Below are positions 17,751 through 25,528 of a DNA stretch of 57,688 nucleotides, one piece after another (position 1 is the stretch's first letter; every line of letters starts with the position of its first letter). The stretch is from the NCBI GenBank assembly GCA_018713425.1, contig DVOT01000246.1, positions 1 through 57,688 of the forward strand, in the 5' to 3' direction. Position numbers and translations under genes: made by a program. The DNA is from Alectryocaccomicrobium faecavium. GTDB lineage: Bacteria; Bacillota; Clostridia; Christensenellales; Aristaeellaceae. Below the pieces are notes generated by a model. The model did not search any database. It was given only the letters and a program-made list of their open reading frames with translations, and had not been told where the DNA came from.

Positions 17751-17918
17751 TCAAATGTTCCGCTCAATCTCGCGCAGCAGCGCCCCGCGCTGCCGTTCGA
17801 TTTCTCCATCGCTGGTTTCGATGCCGTGTTCCGCCAAAAGGCTGGCCTGCCGGCGAATGATCTGCTGCGCCCTGTCCAGCAGATCGCACAGCCGGCAGAT
17901 GAGTTCAAGGTTGCTCAT
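17751..17918 (-). CDS. Small phage protein (55 aa)
   Basis: MSNLELICRLCDLLDRAQQ and onward, mostly charged helix, ending in LLREIERNI. GGAGG lies about 10 bases before ATG 17918, and the gene sits between the 30-residue membrane peptide gene and the endolysin with tight spacing. Possibly a lysis accessory or structural cofactor; no family recognised. Confidence 0.6.
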   Translation of the reverse strand: MSNLELICRLCDLLDRAQQIIRRQASLLAEHGIETSDGEIERQRGALLREIERNI

Positions 17919-17921
17919 GCC

Positions 17922-18014
17922 TCACTTCCTCCCGTTTGCCGATAGCAGTGCCGCCATCAGAATACCTGCAAATATGCAGACAGGGATAATCCAAATCAGA
18001 TGCAGCGCGTTCAT
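17922..18014 (-). CDS. 30-residue membrane peptide
   Basis: One hydrophobic helix (LIWIIPVCIFAGILMAALL) with a short SANGRK tail. ATG 18014 overlaps the TGA of the upstream gene by 4 bases, and GAGG is about 10 bases ahead. Short single-helix peptides of this kind (DUF3789-like) are common in Clostridia phages near the lysis genes. Coding status is supported by coupling and by the helix, not by any known function. Confidence 0.5.
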   Translation of the reverse strand: MNALHLIWIIPVCIFAGILMAALLSANGRK

Positions 18015-18424
18015 GGCGCGAATTCCTCTGCCTCTGCGTCTGCTGCCTCGCTGCCCGGCGCGCTCGGCCAGACGATGCTGAAGGGGAATCCGTCCTGTTC
18101 CGGCAGGTTTCTGAGCGCCTGCCGGTACTGCGCCCATTCGCCGATCAGCGCCTCGCCCAGGGCCTTGAGAAAGCCCAGCCAGGCGGTAAAAGTGCTCCCA
18201 CTCGGCGCAACCAGCCCCAGCCGGTCGAGCGCGACTTCCGCGTCGCTGTCTTTCAGCAGGCGGTTGCGGATGCTGCGCGCCAGCGCGGCGGCGGTCTCTT
18301 CGTCCTGGGCTTCGATCGCCAGGTTCAGCGCCACGCGCTGCACGTCGGGCATTTCGGAGCGCTGCCGGTCGGCGATGGCCTCCATGCGGGCCTGGCGCAG
18401 GCTGTCGTTCGTCGTGATGCTCAT
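18011..18424 (-). CDS. Phage protein following the retroelement (XkdW-like position)
   Basis: 137 residues: helical N-terminus with MSITTNDSLRQARMEAIADR and MPDVQRVALNLAIEAQDEET, then LGFLKALGEALIGEWAQYRQ and an acidic C-terminus. Its ATG overlaps the stop of the reverse transcriptase gene by 4 bases (ATGA). It lies between the retroelement and lysis genes, where siphoviruses carry small tail or chaperone proteins. Family not securely recognised. Confidence 0.6.
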   Translation of the reverse strand: MSITTNDSLRQARMEAIADRQRSEMPDVQRVALNLAIEAQDEETAAALARSIRNRLLKDSDAEVALDRLGLVAPSGSTFTAWLGFLKALGEALIGEWAQYRQALRNLPEQDGFPFSIVWPSAPGSEAADAEAEEFAP

Positions 18425-19881
18425 TGTATCCCTCCTTTGATGTCGTCGAGGATCGCCGCGAACCATTTATCCATGCTCCGCAGCAGTTCGCGGGTATTCC
18501 CGCACGCCATGTGCGCGCGCCATCCGGCATAGTGGCGGCGCAGGCTGTCAAGGTCGGCGTTACCCGCTGCCACTCGCCGGCCCATGCGCTTCAGCCGGCG
18601 CTTTTCAGCGGCGGCAATGCCCGGCGCGGCCCGCAAAATCACCTTGCCCGTGGGCGTCAGCCGGAAATGCCAGCGCAGGAAAATGAATCCCTTGCGCAGC
18701 CGGATGAATTGCGATTTCGGGTTTAATTCCAGCCCCAGCGCGTCGAGGCGTTCAGCGATGCCGCGCACGGCGCGCCGCAGTCTTTCGGGATCGGGGTCGT
18801 AAAGGATAAAGTCGTCCATGTAGCGCGCATACACGGCGACGCGCGCTTCTTCCTTTGCGTAGTGATCCACGGCGTTCAGTTGCGCAAGCTGTACCAGTTG
18901 CGATATTTGGCTGCCCAGTCCGATGCCGCGGCCATCGCCATGCAGCGCTTCGTCCATGATGGCGGCCCGATCTTCCTGCGAAAGCCCCGGCGTGCGGCGT
19001 ACTGCCTGCGCGATTTGCCGCTCGCGTTCGCGCAGGATTCCGTCGCGCTCGCCTTCCGGGCGCAGCGGCAGGCTTTCCCGCTCGACGCGGGCGTCGGTGA
19101 TCGCTCTGGCGGCTTTTGCGGCGGCAGGCGTCGGCGCGCCCACGGCGATCAGGCGCGCTTCCCACCATTCTTCGCCGAAACTCTCCACTACGGCGCAGAA
19201 GAACGCCGCCAGCCGGTCGCTGGCCACAGCCTTGCGCAGCGTCGCCTTGGCGACGCTGAAGCGGCTTGTGGGGAAATACTTGCGAACGTCTCCCTTGTAG
19301 ATGAGCGCATCGGCTTGAAACGGGCCGACGTCTTCGACGCGGCAGCCTGCCGCCCGCGCGCGTTCCCGGCGCTGGGCGCGATAGACGCGCCGCAGCCAGT
19401 ATTTCATCCGCTCAATGGCGAAGTCCACGCCTTTGCCGATCTGGCAAGCGCCGTTGTCATGGATGAAGGATCGCGTCAGGATCGGGTAAAGAATATTGTC
19501 GCACGCGCTGCGCTGCGCATGGCGGTCGCGGATGCGCGTTGCCGTGATCGACCGCGGCTTGGGCCGGGTGATGGAAAAGCGCATGTAACGCTGTATTTTG
19601 TAGCGCCCGGCCTTCAGATCGGCGCGCAGACGGGCGCTGTTTTCCAGCCCGTCGCTACGGTAGACGGCGGTTCCGTCCTTCCACATGGTGCCAGCGCAGC
19701 ACTTCTTCAGCGCCCGGTACAGGTTGCGCAGCTTAATCGCTTCCTCGAATTGATCCATAAAAAGGCCGCCGTGATAGCGGGAACGCGCCTTGCAGCGCGC
19801 CCGCATCGGCGGCAGTTGTTCCCCCTTTTCTCGGGGCAGGGCAAACGCCTCCTTGCACTTCGCGGCGCTGTTTTCGGGCAT
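18421..19881 (-). CDS. Diversity-generating retroelement reverse transcriptase
   Basis: Up to 486 residues. Motifs: KPRSITATRIRDRHAQRSA (finger region, about 108-126), IYKGDVRKYFP with the first catalytic Asp (D198), GIGLGSQISQLVQLAQLN (about 320-336; the SQ signature that separates DGR enzymes from group II intron enzymes) and YARYMDDFILY (catalytic Asps at 356-357). It copies the template RNA with adenine-specific errors so that the cDNA can replace the variable repeat. About 110 residues separate the D198 motif from the SQ motif, unusually long. Start uncertain: 19881, or an internal ATG at 19758 (MDQFEEAI), closer to the usual N-terminus. Confidence 0.93.
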   Translation of the reverse strand: MPENSAAKCKEAFALPREKGEQLPPMRARCKARSRYHGGLFMDQFEEAIKLRNLYRALKKCCAGTMWKDGTAVYRSDGLENSARLRADLKAGRYKIQRYMRFSITRPKPRSITATRIRDRHAQRSACDNILYPILTRSFIHDNGACQIGKGVDFAIERMKYWLRRVYRAQRRERARAAGCRVEDVGPFQADALIYKGDVRKYFPTSRFSVAKATLRKAVASDRLAAFFCAVVESFGEEWWEARLIAVGAPTPAAAKAARAITDARVERESLPLRPEGERDGILRERERQIAQAVRRTPGLSQEDRAAIMDEALHGDGRGIGLGSQISQLVQLAQLNAVDHYAKEEARVAVYARYMDDFILYDPDPERLRRAVRGIAERLDALGLELNPKSQFIRLRKGFIFLRWHFRLTPTGKVILRAAPGIAAAEKRRLKRMGRRVAAGNADLDSLRRHYAGWRAHMACGNTRELLRSMDKWFAAILDDIKGGIQ

Positions 19882-19941
19882 TGCTCTGCATTTGTCAAAA
19901 GCATCTTGGCGAATGCCTTACTCGAATGACGGGCCATTGAA

Positions 19942-20066
19942 GCAAGCCGCCGCCAGCCCGTACCCGTTGTTCGCGTTGTTGTTATTCAAAGCCCCCGAAG
20001 GGTTCACGTTGCGAACGTTGTTGGCGTTCCACGGGTTAGGCGACCGCAGCCACCAGTAACGGGCGG
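19942..20066 (-). repeat. DGR template repeat (TR)
   Basis: 125 bp aligned without gaps to 20771-20895. It differs at 12 positions, every one an A in the coding (minus) strand of this copy. In the target frame it has 12 Asn codons (11 AAC, 1 AAT) concentrated in PNPWNANNVRN and LNNNNANNG. It lies between the Avd-like gene and the reverse transcriptase and is itself untranslated. The conserved, adenine-free GGGCTGGCGGCGGCTTGC at its 3' end corresponds to the initiation-of-homing region. Confidence 0.95.
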
Positions 20067-20093
20067 GGACAGACAGGCGTTTCCCTGTTCTCA

Positions 20094-20672
20094 TTATGGG
20101 GCCATGCCCGCGCCTCTGGGCGGTTTGGCTGGCCCGCGATCGGGACTTCGGCCGGCGGCGCGCTTGGCGTCGCTGGCCATCAGCCCTTCAATGAGACCTT
20201 TTTCGCGCACGGCCATGTCGAAGAAAATTTCAAAGATGCGGTCGATGTCGTCCTGTGACAAGACCTTGCGGCCGCCGCGGTGCTTGCGCTTGTGCGGCGT
20301 GGCGGTGGACTGCTGCGGCGCTTCGACCGACGGTGACGCCTGCTTCACCGCGTTAAAGCCGCGAAGCATCATTTCGTATTTGATGCTCAACAGCACCTTC
20401 ATTTCCGTCAGGTGGTCGAGCGCGCGGCGCAGCAGCGCTTCGCGCTCCGCAAACTGGGCGGGATCGGCAAGATCGCGCCGTGCGTTCGCCTGTTTCGCGC
20501 AGGTCAGCACGCCTTTCGCCGCCGTCCACAGATCGCCGGTCACGATCCAGCGCTCGCGCCGCGTAAAAAGCCGTTCGTCCTTGCACCATTTCAACGTCCA
20601 CGCCGCCAGTCTTGTGGCCAGCGTGATGTATTCGGCTTTGCTGGCCTGCCGCAAATATGCGGGTACCGCCAT
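20094..20672 (-). CDS. DGR accessory variability determinant (Avd-like) with extended C-terminus
   Basis: 192 residues. The first 110 residues are four predicted helices (ITLATRLAAWTLKWCKDERL, RRERWIVTGDLWTAAKGVL, ALLRRALDHLTEMKVLLSI) with many Lys/Arg, the pattern of the Avd four-helix barrel that binds the reverse transcriptase and template RNA. The remaining part (HKRKHRGGRKVLSQDDID and onward) is an additional basic and helical tail, longer than usual Avd proteins of about 120 residues. ATG 20672 has AAGGGGG upstream. Position between target and template repeat is classic for DGRs. Confidence 0.8.
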   Translation of the reverse strand: MAVPAYLRQASKAEYITLATRLAAWTLKWCKDERLFTRRERWIVTGDLWTAAKGVLTCAKQANARRDLADPAQFAEREALLRRALDHLTEMKVLLSIKYEMMLRGFNAVKQASPSVEAPQQSTATPHKRKHRGGRKVLSQDDIDRIFEIFFDMAVREKGLIEGLMASDAKRAAGRSPDRGPAKPPRGAGMAP

Positions 20673-20723
20673 ATCGTTGCCCCCTTGACGCGCCTATCGG
20701 CGCGGATGGTCGATGGGCTGCAT

Positions 20724-20746
20724 CTGTGCGCGGCCGTAACGCACAG
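20724..20746 (-). other. Hairpin downstream of the variable repeat (DGR target-site cruciform candidate)
   Basis: CTGTGCG (20724-20730) and CGCACAG (20740-20746) form a perfect 7-bp GC-rich stem around a 9-base loop, beginning about 25 bases beyond the variable repeat and just after the target stop codon. DGRs such as that of phage BPP-1 need a short hairpin right after the variable repeat for efficient retrohoming. Here the distance is longer, so assignment is tentative. Confidence 0.4.
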
Positions 20747-20758
20747 TGCGGCCCGGTA

Positions 20759-21967
20759 TCAGTAGATGACGCAAGCCGCCGCCAGCCCGTACCCGCCGCT
20801 CGCGTCGCCGCCATTCAAAGCCCCCGAAGGGTTCACGTAGCGAACGTTGCTGGCGCTCCACGGGTAAGGCGACCGCAGCCACCAGTAACGGGCGGTTGTC
20901 GGGCTTGCGATGTCGTATTTGATCTTGTCGGTTTCGCTGGCCCCGTCGTAGTAGGGCAGCACGCTGCCTTCGCTGATGCTGTTTTCGGGGCCATAGCCCA
21001 TTTCAACGCGGCTGGGCAGCCAAAAGCGGTCGCGCGTGGTGTAGGTGCCCGTGATCGTGCCGTTTACGTCGTAGACGGTGTTGTAGGCCGTCACGTTGTC
21101 CACGGGGCCGACGGCGGCAAGAAAATCCGCGTCCAGCCCGTTCAGGAAGCCGGGCTGGTTGGCGTAGTTCGGTTTCAGGTCAAAGATGGTCTGTTTTGTC
21201 CACCATGCGTTCGCGGCCGCGTCGCTGTTGAGCCACTGCCGGGCCGCGCTCTCGCCCCAGTGGTTCGAACCGTAGGCGCGGCGCATGACGGAATTAAACT
21301 TGCCTACCGTGTCCACGATGTCGCCCTGCGCGTTGCTGGCCGTGCCCAAGCTGGTGCCGCCGCTCCCGGCAGTGACGGTCAGGTTGCCTTCGATCTGGTT
21401 GCCGCTTGCATCGTAGGTCGTCACGACGCCGGACGTGATGTTCTCCGGCTTGTAGTTCGCCGTGTCTTCGTACCAGTTGCCGACCTTGTTGTGCGTCCAT
21501 CCGCCGCCGGCGGGGATCGGCTCGGTGGTCGTAAATTGATAGGTACCGTCTTCTTCTGTCCGTCCGCTGTTGCCGCCCTTGTACAGCGTGAAGTTGTACG
21601 TTCCCGCGGGCAGGGCGCTTTCGCCCGTGTTGGCCCACAGCATTTCCGAAGCGTCGATCATGCGCCCGTAGATGCAGGCGTGCATCAACAACGTCATGGT
21701 GGGTGCGCTGTCGTCGCCCGGCTTTTTGTGCTGGTTGTGGGCTACGACGTCCCATTCAATGGATGTGTAGGACGAATGGGCGGACGTCAGGCGCGCGCCC
21801 ACGGGGAACGCCTTCGGCCCCAGCCCGTTGCGCACGATCTGCTGCACGGATTCCCAGCTTTCGATGTTCGCCGCGCTGCCCGCCTGCGCGATGGCAATCA
21901 GCCCCAGCGCGTCGGCGATCCGCCGGCCCGTTTCGTCTAAGATGATCGGTTTTGTGATTTCGCTCAT
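20759..21967 (-). CDS. DGR target: tail/receptor-binding protein with variable C-type-lectin-fold domain
   Basis: 402 residues. The N-terminal 200 residues are probably the virion attachment and neck region. The C-terminal part (MRRAYGSNHWGESAARQWL, RFWLPSRVEMGYG, ARYWWLRSPYPW) has the sulfatase-modifying/CLec fold seen in DGR targets. The variable repeat codes residues 360-399, ending AAACVIY at the C-terminus. Nine Asn codons of the template are altered here: to Tyr (2), Ser (3), Gly (3) and Asp (1). ATG 21967 overlaps the stop of the baseplate-type gene by 4 bases. Its likely role is host-surface binding with selectable diversity. Confidence 0.92.
   Translation of the reverse strand: MSEITKPIILDETGRRIADALGLIAIAQAGSAANIESWESVQQIVRNGLGPKAFPVGARLTSAHSSYTSIEWDVVAHNQHKKPGDDSAPTMTLLMHACIYGRMIDASEMLWANTGESALPAGTYNFTLYKGGNSGRTEEDGTYQFTTTEPIPAGGGWTHNKVGNWYEDTANYKPENITSGVVTTYDASGNQIEGNLTVTAGSGGTSLGTASNAQGDIVDTVGKFNSVMRRAYGSNHWGESAARQWLNSDAAANAWWTKQTIFDLKPNYANQPGFLNGLDADFLAAVGPVDNVTAYNTVYDVNGTITGTYTTRDRFWLPSRVEMGYGPENSISEGSVLPYYDGASETDKIKYDIASPTTARYWWLRSPYPWSASNVRYVNPSGALNGGDASGGYGLAAACVIY
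20771..20895 (-). repeat. DGR variable repeat (VR)
   Basis: Second copy of the 125-bp repeat, forming the last coding part of the target gene. Compared with the template, coding-strand changes are ten A-to-G and two A-to-T, and none at C, G or T. The 3' portion, free of A, is identical to the template, as expected for the homing initiation region. Confidence 0.95.
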
Positions 21968-22740
21968 GTTGCCTCCTCCTGTTCGTTGTAGGTCACGCAC
22001 AGCGCGCCGTCTACCACGCTGATGCCCAGCGCGGCCCGTTCGTTTTCGGCGGCTACGCGCTGCTGTTCCGCGCTCACGCGGCCCTGCTCGGCAGTCACGC
22101 GGCCTTGCTCGGCGGTTGCGCGGTCGGTCTCCGCCTCTACGCGGTCGTCCTCTGCGTTCACGCGGGCAGTCTCCGCCTCTTCGCGGTCGTCCTCGGCATT
22201 CGCGCGGGCGGTCTCCGCGGTCACGCGCCCCTGTTCTGCGGTCACACGCCCCTGTTCGGCGCTCGCGCGGGCGCTTTCGGCGCTGGAAATGTCGTCTTCC
22301 AGCTGCTCCATGCTGGCAATCTGCGCCAGCAGATCGTCCAACGAAGGGATGACGTTGCCCGGGTCGATGATGCTGTCCGTCAGCACGTTTCGCACGGGCA
22401 GGATCAGCGCCGCCAGCGTCACCTTCGCGCCCGTGCTGACAGACAGGCGCAGCACCGCCTTCACGTCGCCTTCCTGCGCATAGCACGCCTGCGCCAGTAC
22501 CACGCTGGCCACGTTGCCGGTCATGCTGCCCTGCACGGCCACGGTGTTGCCGTCCGGCCGCACGAAGTACCCCGTCACGCTGCCGGTGACTTGCGCCGCC
22601 TCGCCGCCGTCCAGCACGGTCACGCGCCATGTGTGGGCGTTGTTGTCCCCGCAAAGCATCAGCGCGTTCGGCCATACCTGCGGGGCCTGCGCGCCGCGTT
22701 GCAGGTCGATTTCCTGCTCGATCAGCCAGTTGTTGGCCAT
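21964..22740 (-). CDS. Baseplate upper protein (BppU-like) with heptad-repeat stalk
   Basis: 258 residues. The N-terminal domain (MANNWLIEQEIDLQRGAQ ... VTVLDGGEAAQVTGSVTGYF) resembles the BppU/phage-tail N-terminal immunoglobulin-like domain that docks onto the distal tail. Residues about 150-240 are repeats of a seven-residue unit such as AEQGRVT, AEDDREE and AETARVN, a trimeric coiled-coil stalk encoded by 21-bp tandem repeats (about 22040-22285). Immediately upstream of and overlapping the target gene, it may carry the variable protein on the virion. ATG 22740 has GGAGG. Confidence 0.75.
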   Translation of the reverse strand: MANNWLIEQEIDLQRGAQAPQVWPNALMLCGDNNAHTWRVTVLDGGEAAQVTGSVTGYFVRPDGNTVAVQGSMTGNVASVVLAQACYAQEGDVKAVLRLSVSTGAKVTLAALILPVRNVLTDSIIDPGNVIPSLDDLLAQIASMEQLEDDISSAESARASAEQGRVTAEQGRVTAETARANAEDDREEAETARVNAEDDRVEAETDRATAEQGRVTAEQGRVSAEQQRVAAENERAALGISVVDGALCVTYNEQEEAT

Positions 22741-22769
22741 GGTTTCCTCCTTCCTCGCTGGTCGCGTTC

Positions 22770-25241
22770 CTAGTAGTCGCCGCCGCCCACGCTTTGCACA
22801 AACGCCTGCACGAACAGATTCGCTTCGATGCGCGTCAGCCCGTTGGGCACGATTTCGATTTCATGCCACGTTCCGCGCGTGATCTTGCCGTCGTCGTCCT
22901 TTTCCAGATAGGCAACGATGTCCATCTCGCTGTCCGTCAGCGCGGAAGCGGGCACCACGTTGCCGTCCACCTTCAGCGTCACGCTGCTGGCCGTGTCGCC
23001 CTCGTAGATGCCGTAGACGATCTCATGCGTGTGGTCGGCCAGCGTTAGGTCGTGCGTGTGGGCCGGGATGTTCACACTGTGCGTATGGCTTGGTGTCTCG
23101 AAAACGTGGCTGTGCGCCGGGATGGCGATGTCCTGCGCCGGGATCGTGACCACGCAAACCACGTTGTGCATGTGGCTGAAATTGTGGTAGTGCTGCATGC
23201 TGTGCGTATGCGCGGGAACCGTGTGGGTGTGTTCCATGCCGTGCGTGTGCGCGGCCATGCGGTGGTTGTGTTCGCCGCCCGTCGATGTGCTGCCCCCGCC
23301 CGCGTCGGTCGTATAGATGCGCGAACCGCCGCCGTTGGTGACGGCGTTCCCCGTCAGCCCGCCGCCCGCGGAATTGGTCGTCAGCGATGTGCTGCCGGTA
23401 GTGCCGGTGCCCGAATATCCCGTGTTGCCGCTGATGCTCACATTGTGGGTCGCGTTCGCGCTTACACCGCCCGTTATCGTAGACGTACCCGGATCGCTGA
23501 TGCGGTGATAGTGCCCGTTCGCCAACGAATCGCTGCCGGAAAAACTGTGCCGGTGGCTGGGGCCGCTGTGCGAATGGCTGTCGATGCTGTGCGTATGGCT
23601 GGGGCCGTAATGGAAGTGCCCCATGCCGTGATTGTGGTCGGAAATGGTGTGGCTATGCCCGCCGGCGCTGAGCGTGGTAATCATGCTGTTGCTCGAATCC
23701 GTGGTCAGCAGGCTGCTGTTTCCCGTTTCGCCGCTCCCACCGCTGCCGGTCGTGGACATGGAATCGCCTCCGACGCCCAGCGCGTAGCCGGTGTTGCCGC
23801 TTGTGCTGCCGCTGTGCCCGGACTGTGAAGGCCCCGTCGCCGCCGTGGTGGTGACGACCTTCTGCTCGATCGTCTGCGCATACGCGCCGCCGCTGTTGCT
23901 CGTTCGCTCGCTGCCTCCCCCTGATGAGCTAGTCTGCGTGCTGGCCCCGCCGCTGGACGTGGTGGTGGCCGTCGCGCCGCCCGCTGCCGCGCCCGTCTCA
24001 TAGGCCCGGAAGGCTTCCATCTGCCACGACAGCAGCATTTGATTAATGCGCACGCATCCGCTGGGCACATAAACGCGCATCTTTGCCGGGTGCTGCGCGT
24101 CGGCATTGTCGGCGTACTGCTGACTGTACAGGTTCGTCGCCCCTTGGCTGTACAGTTCGCTGATGCCCATGCGGTCGGCCAGCGTGTTGATGCTGTCCGC
24201 CGCGTCGCGTGGCGCGTTGGCGATGGTGATGTCGATTTCGCCCGGCCTGCCGCGCACGTCGCTTTTGGCGATGGACACGATCCGCGCGTCGAAGTCGATT
24301 CCGTGTTCGCCGTCCAGCACGCGCACCAGCTTGCCGGGCATGTGCTTGTCCCATTCCTGCCCAGTCAGGCGCGTCAGATCGACAGCCGACGCCGTATAGC
24401 TGATATACGGGTTTTTCAGGCGATTCAGCAGCGCGACGCCGCGCGCCTTCAGCGTGGCGGCGTCTTCGATGCGCGTGTCCGCGTAGACGCTGCTCTTCAC
24501 GCCCCACACGTTCTTCGTGTCCGCGTCGATGTAGGGCACGCCGCCGTTGATGTCGCGGATCGTCAGCTGGTTCACGCCCTCGCCGTAGCCCAGCATGTAC
24601 AGCCGCGTCACCAGCGTGCTGGCGTCCATTTCCTTTTCCACCTCGACCATGTTCCGGCGGTAGTGGATGCCGCAGCCGGGCGTGGTGTCCGCGTGCTTCA
24701 GGCTCACCGTCCACGGCGATGCGCTCGTGTCGAACACCCATGTGTATTCGTCCGTCAGCACGTTGCCCAGCGACAGAAGCGCCGAAAGCAGCGACGTGTT
24801 TTCAAACTTGTAGGCAAACTGATCGCTGTATTCGCACTCGCCCAAAACCCAGCGTTCCGTATGCTGCTGGTCGAGAATATACTGGATCACCTGCGCCGTG
24901 GTCACGCCCGGCCCGCCGATCTCATGGTAGCCGAACAGCACGTCGTCCAGCAGCGTGGCCATGACGTGTTCCAAGCTGTACGTCTTCACCCCGCCGGCTG
25001 CCGTCTCTTCGCCGGAAGGCATCCCGATGATGCGATACAGGCCCGTGTCCCGCGCGCCGTCCGGCAGATGCACCAGATTGTGCGCTTGGCACAGGCTGTT
25101 CTTCGGATCACCGCTGGGCAGCGTGAAGGACGCCGTCCACAGGTCATTGTGAACCAGATTGTAGGCGACCTCGCCCGCGTTCTCCAAGACGCCCAGCATC
25201 TCGCCGTCCTGATTGTAGACGGTTACATATTCGCAGTTCAT
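22770..25241 (-). CDS. Tail spike/tail endopeptidase-type protein with His-x-His repeats
   Basis: 823 residues. The N-terminal 370 residues (VTVYNQDGEMLGVLENAGE, LEHVMATLLDDVLFGYHEI, AVDLTRLTGQEWDKHMPGK) match the prophage tail protein/Gp37-like fold that caps the distal tail. Then comes a Ser/Gly/Thr-rich stretch (about 430-540), and about 17 His-x-His motifs (SHTHS, AHTHD, DHTHE and others) in two clusters. In T4-type fibres such motifs bind iron and lock the trimer. The last 70 residues form a separate domain. ATG 25241 has AGGAGG. Confidence 0.85.
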   Translation of the reverse strand: MNCEYVTVYNQDGEMLGVLENAGEVAYNLVHNDLWTASFTLPSGDPKNSLCQAHNLVHLPDGARDTGLYRIIGMPSGEETAAGGVKTYSLEHVMATLLDDVLFGYHEIGGPGVTTAQVIQYILDQQHTERWVLGECEYSDQFAYKFENTSLLSALLSLGNVLTDEYTWVFDTSASPWTVSLKHADTTPGCGIHYRRNMVEVEKEMDASTLVTRLYMLGYGEGVNQLTIRDINGGVPYIDADTKNVWGVKSSVYADTRIEDAATLKARGVALLNRLKNPYISYTASAVDLTRLTGQEWDKHMPGKLVRVLDGEHGIDFDARIVSIAKSDVRGRPGEIDITIANAPRDAADSINTLADRMGISELYSQGATNLYSQQYADNADAQHPAKMRVYVPSGCVRINQMLLSWQMEAFRAYETGAAAGGATATTTSSGGASTQTSSSGGGSERTSNSGGAYAQTIEQKVVTTTAATGPSQSGHSGSTSGNTGYALGVGGDSMSTTGSGGSGETGNSSLLTTDSSNSMITTLSAGGHSHTISDHNHGMGHFHYGPSHTHSIDSHSHSGPSHRHSFSGSDSLANGHYHRISDPGTSTITGGVSANATHNVSISGNTGYSGTGTTGSTSLTTNSAGGGLTGNAVTNGGGSRIYTTDAGGGSTSTGGEHNHRMAAHTHGMEHTHTVPAHTHSMQHYHNFSHMHNVVCVVTIPAQDIAIPAHSHVFETPSHTHSVNIPAHTHDLTLADHTHEIVYGIYEGDTASSVTLKVDGNVVPASALTDSEMDIVAYLEKDDDGKITRGTWHEIEIVPNGLTRIEANLFVQAFVQSVGGGDY

Positions 25242-25253
25242 GTTTGCCGCCTC

Positions 25254-25526
25254 CTAGCGGCGCGACGGCCGTTCCAACACGCCGTCCGGCGGCGCGTCCA
25301 CAGGCTCCACATGGCCGCCGTCAATGATCTCCGCTATGGCGTATAGTTCGTTGGCCTGCCGCGCGGACTGCACCGCCAGCACGGCCATGGCGCAGCCGCC
25401 GGGCGTGTTCCACGCGCATTCGGACAGGCAACGCGCGCCGCGCATGGGGCAGTACGGTGTCGTTGGCCTTGCCGGTCTTGCCGGCGGGTCATGCCGCTTG
25501 CCTAGCTGTGTTTTGGATGGTAGCAT
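25254..25526 (-). CDS. Small Cys-containing tail-module protein
   Basis: 90 residues with CPMRGARCLSECAWNTPGGC, four cysteines that could bind a metal, followed by a helical segment and an acidic C-terminus. ATG 25526 lies just past the stop of the distal tail gene, with GGAGG inside that gene's last codons. No family recognised; its place between the distal tail and tail spike genes suggests a tail or assembly role. Confidence 0.6.
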   Translation of the reverse strand: MLPSKTQLGKRHDPPARPARPTTPYCPMRGARCLSECAWNTPGGCAMAVLAVQSARQANELYAIAEIIDGGHVEPVDAPPDGVLERPSRR

Positions 25527-25528
25527 GC

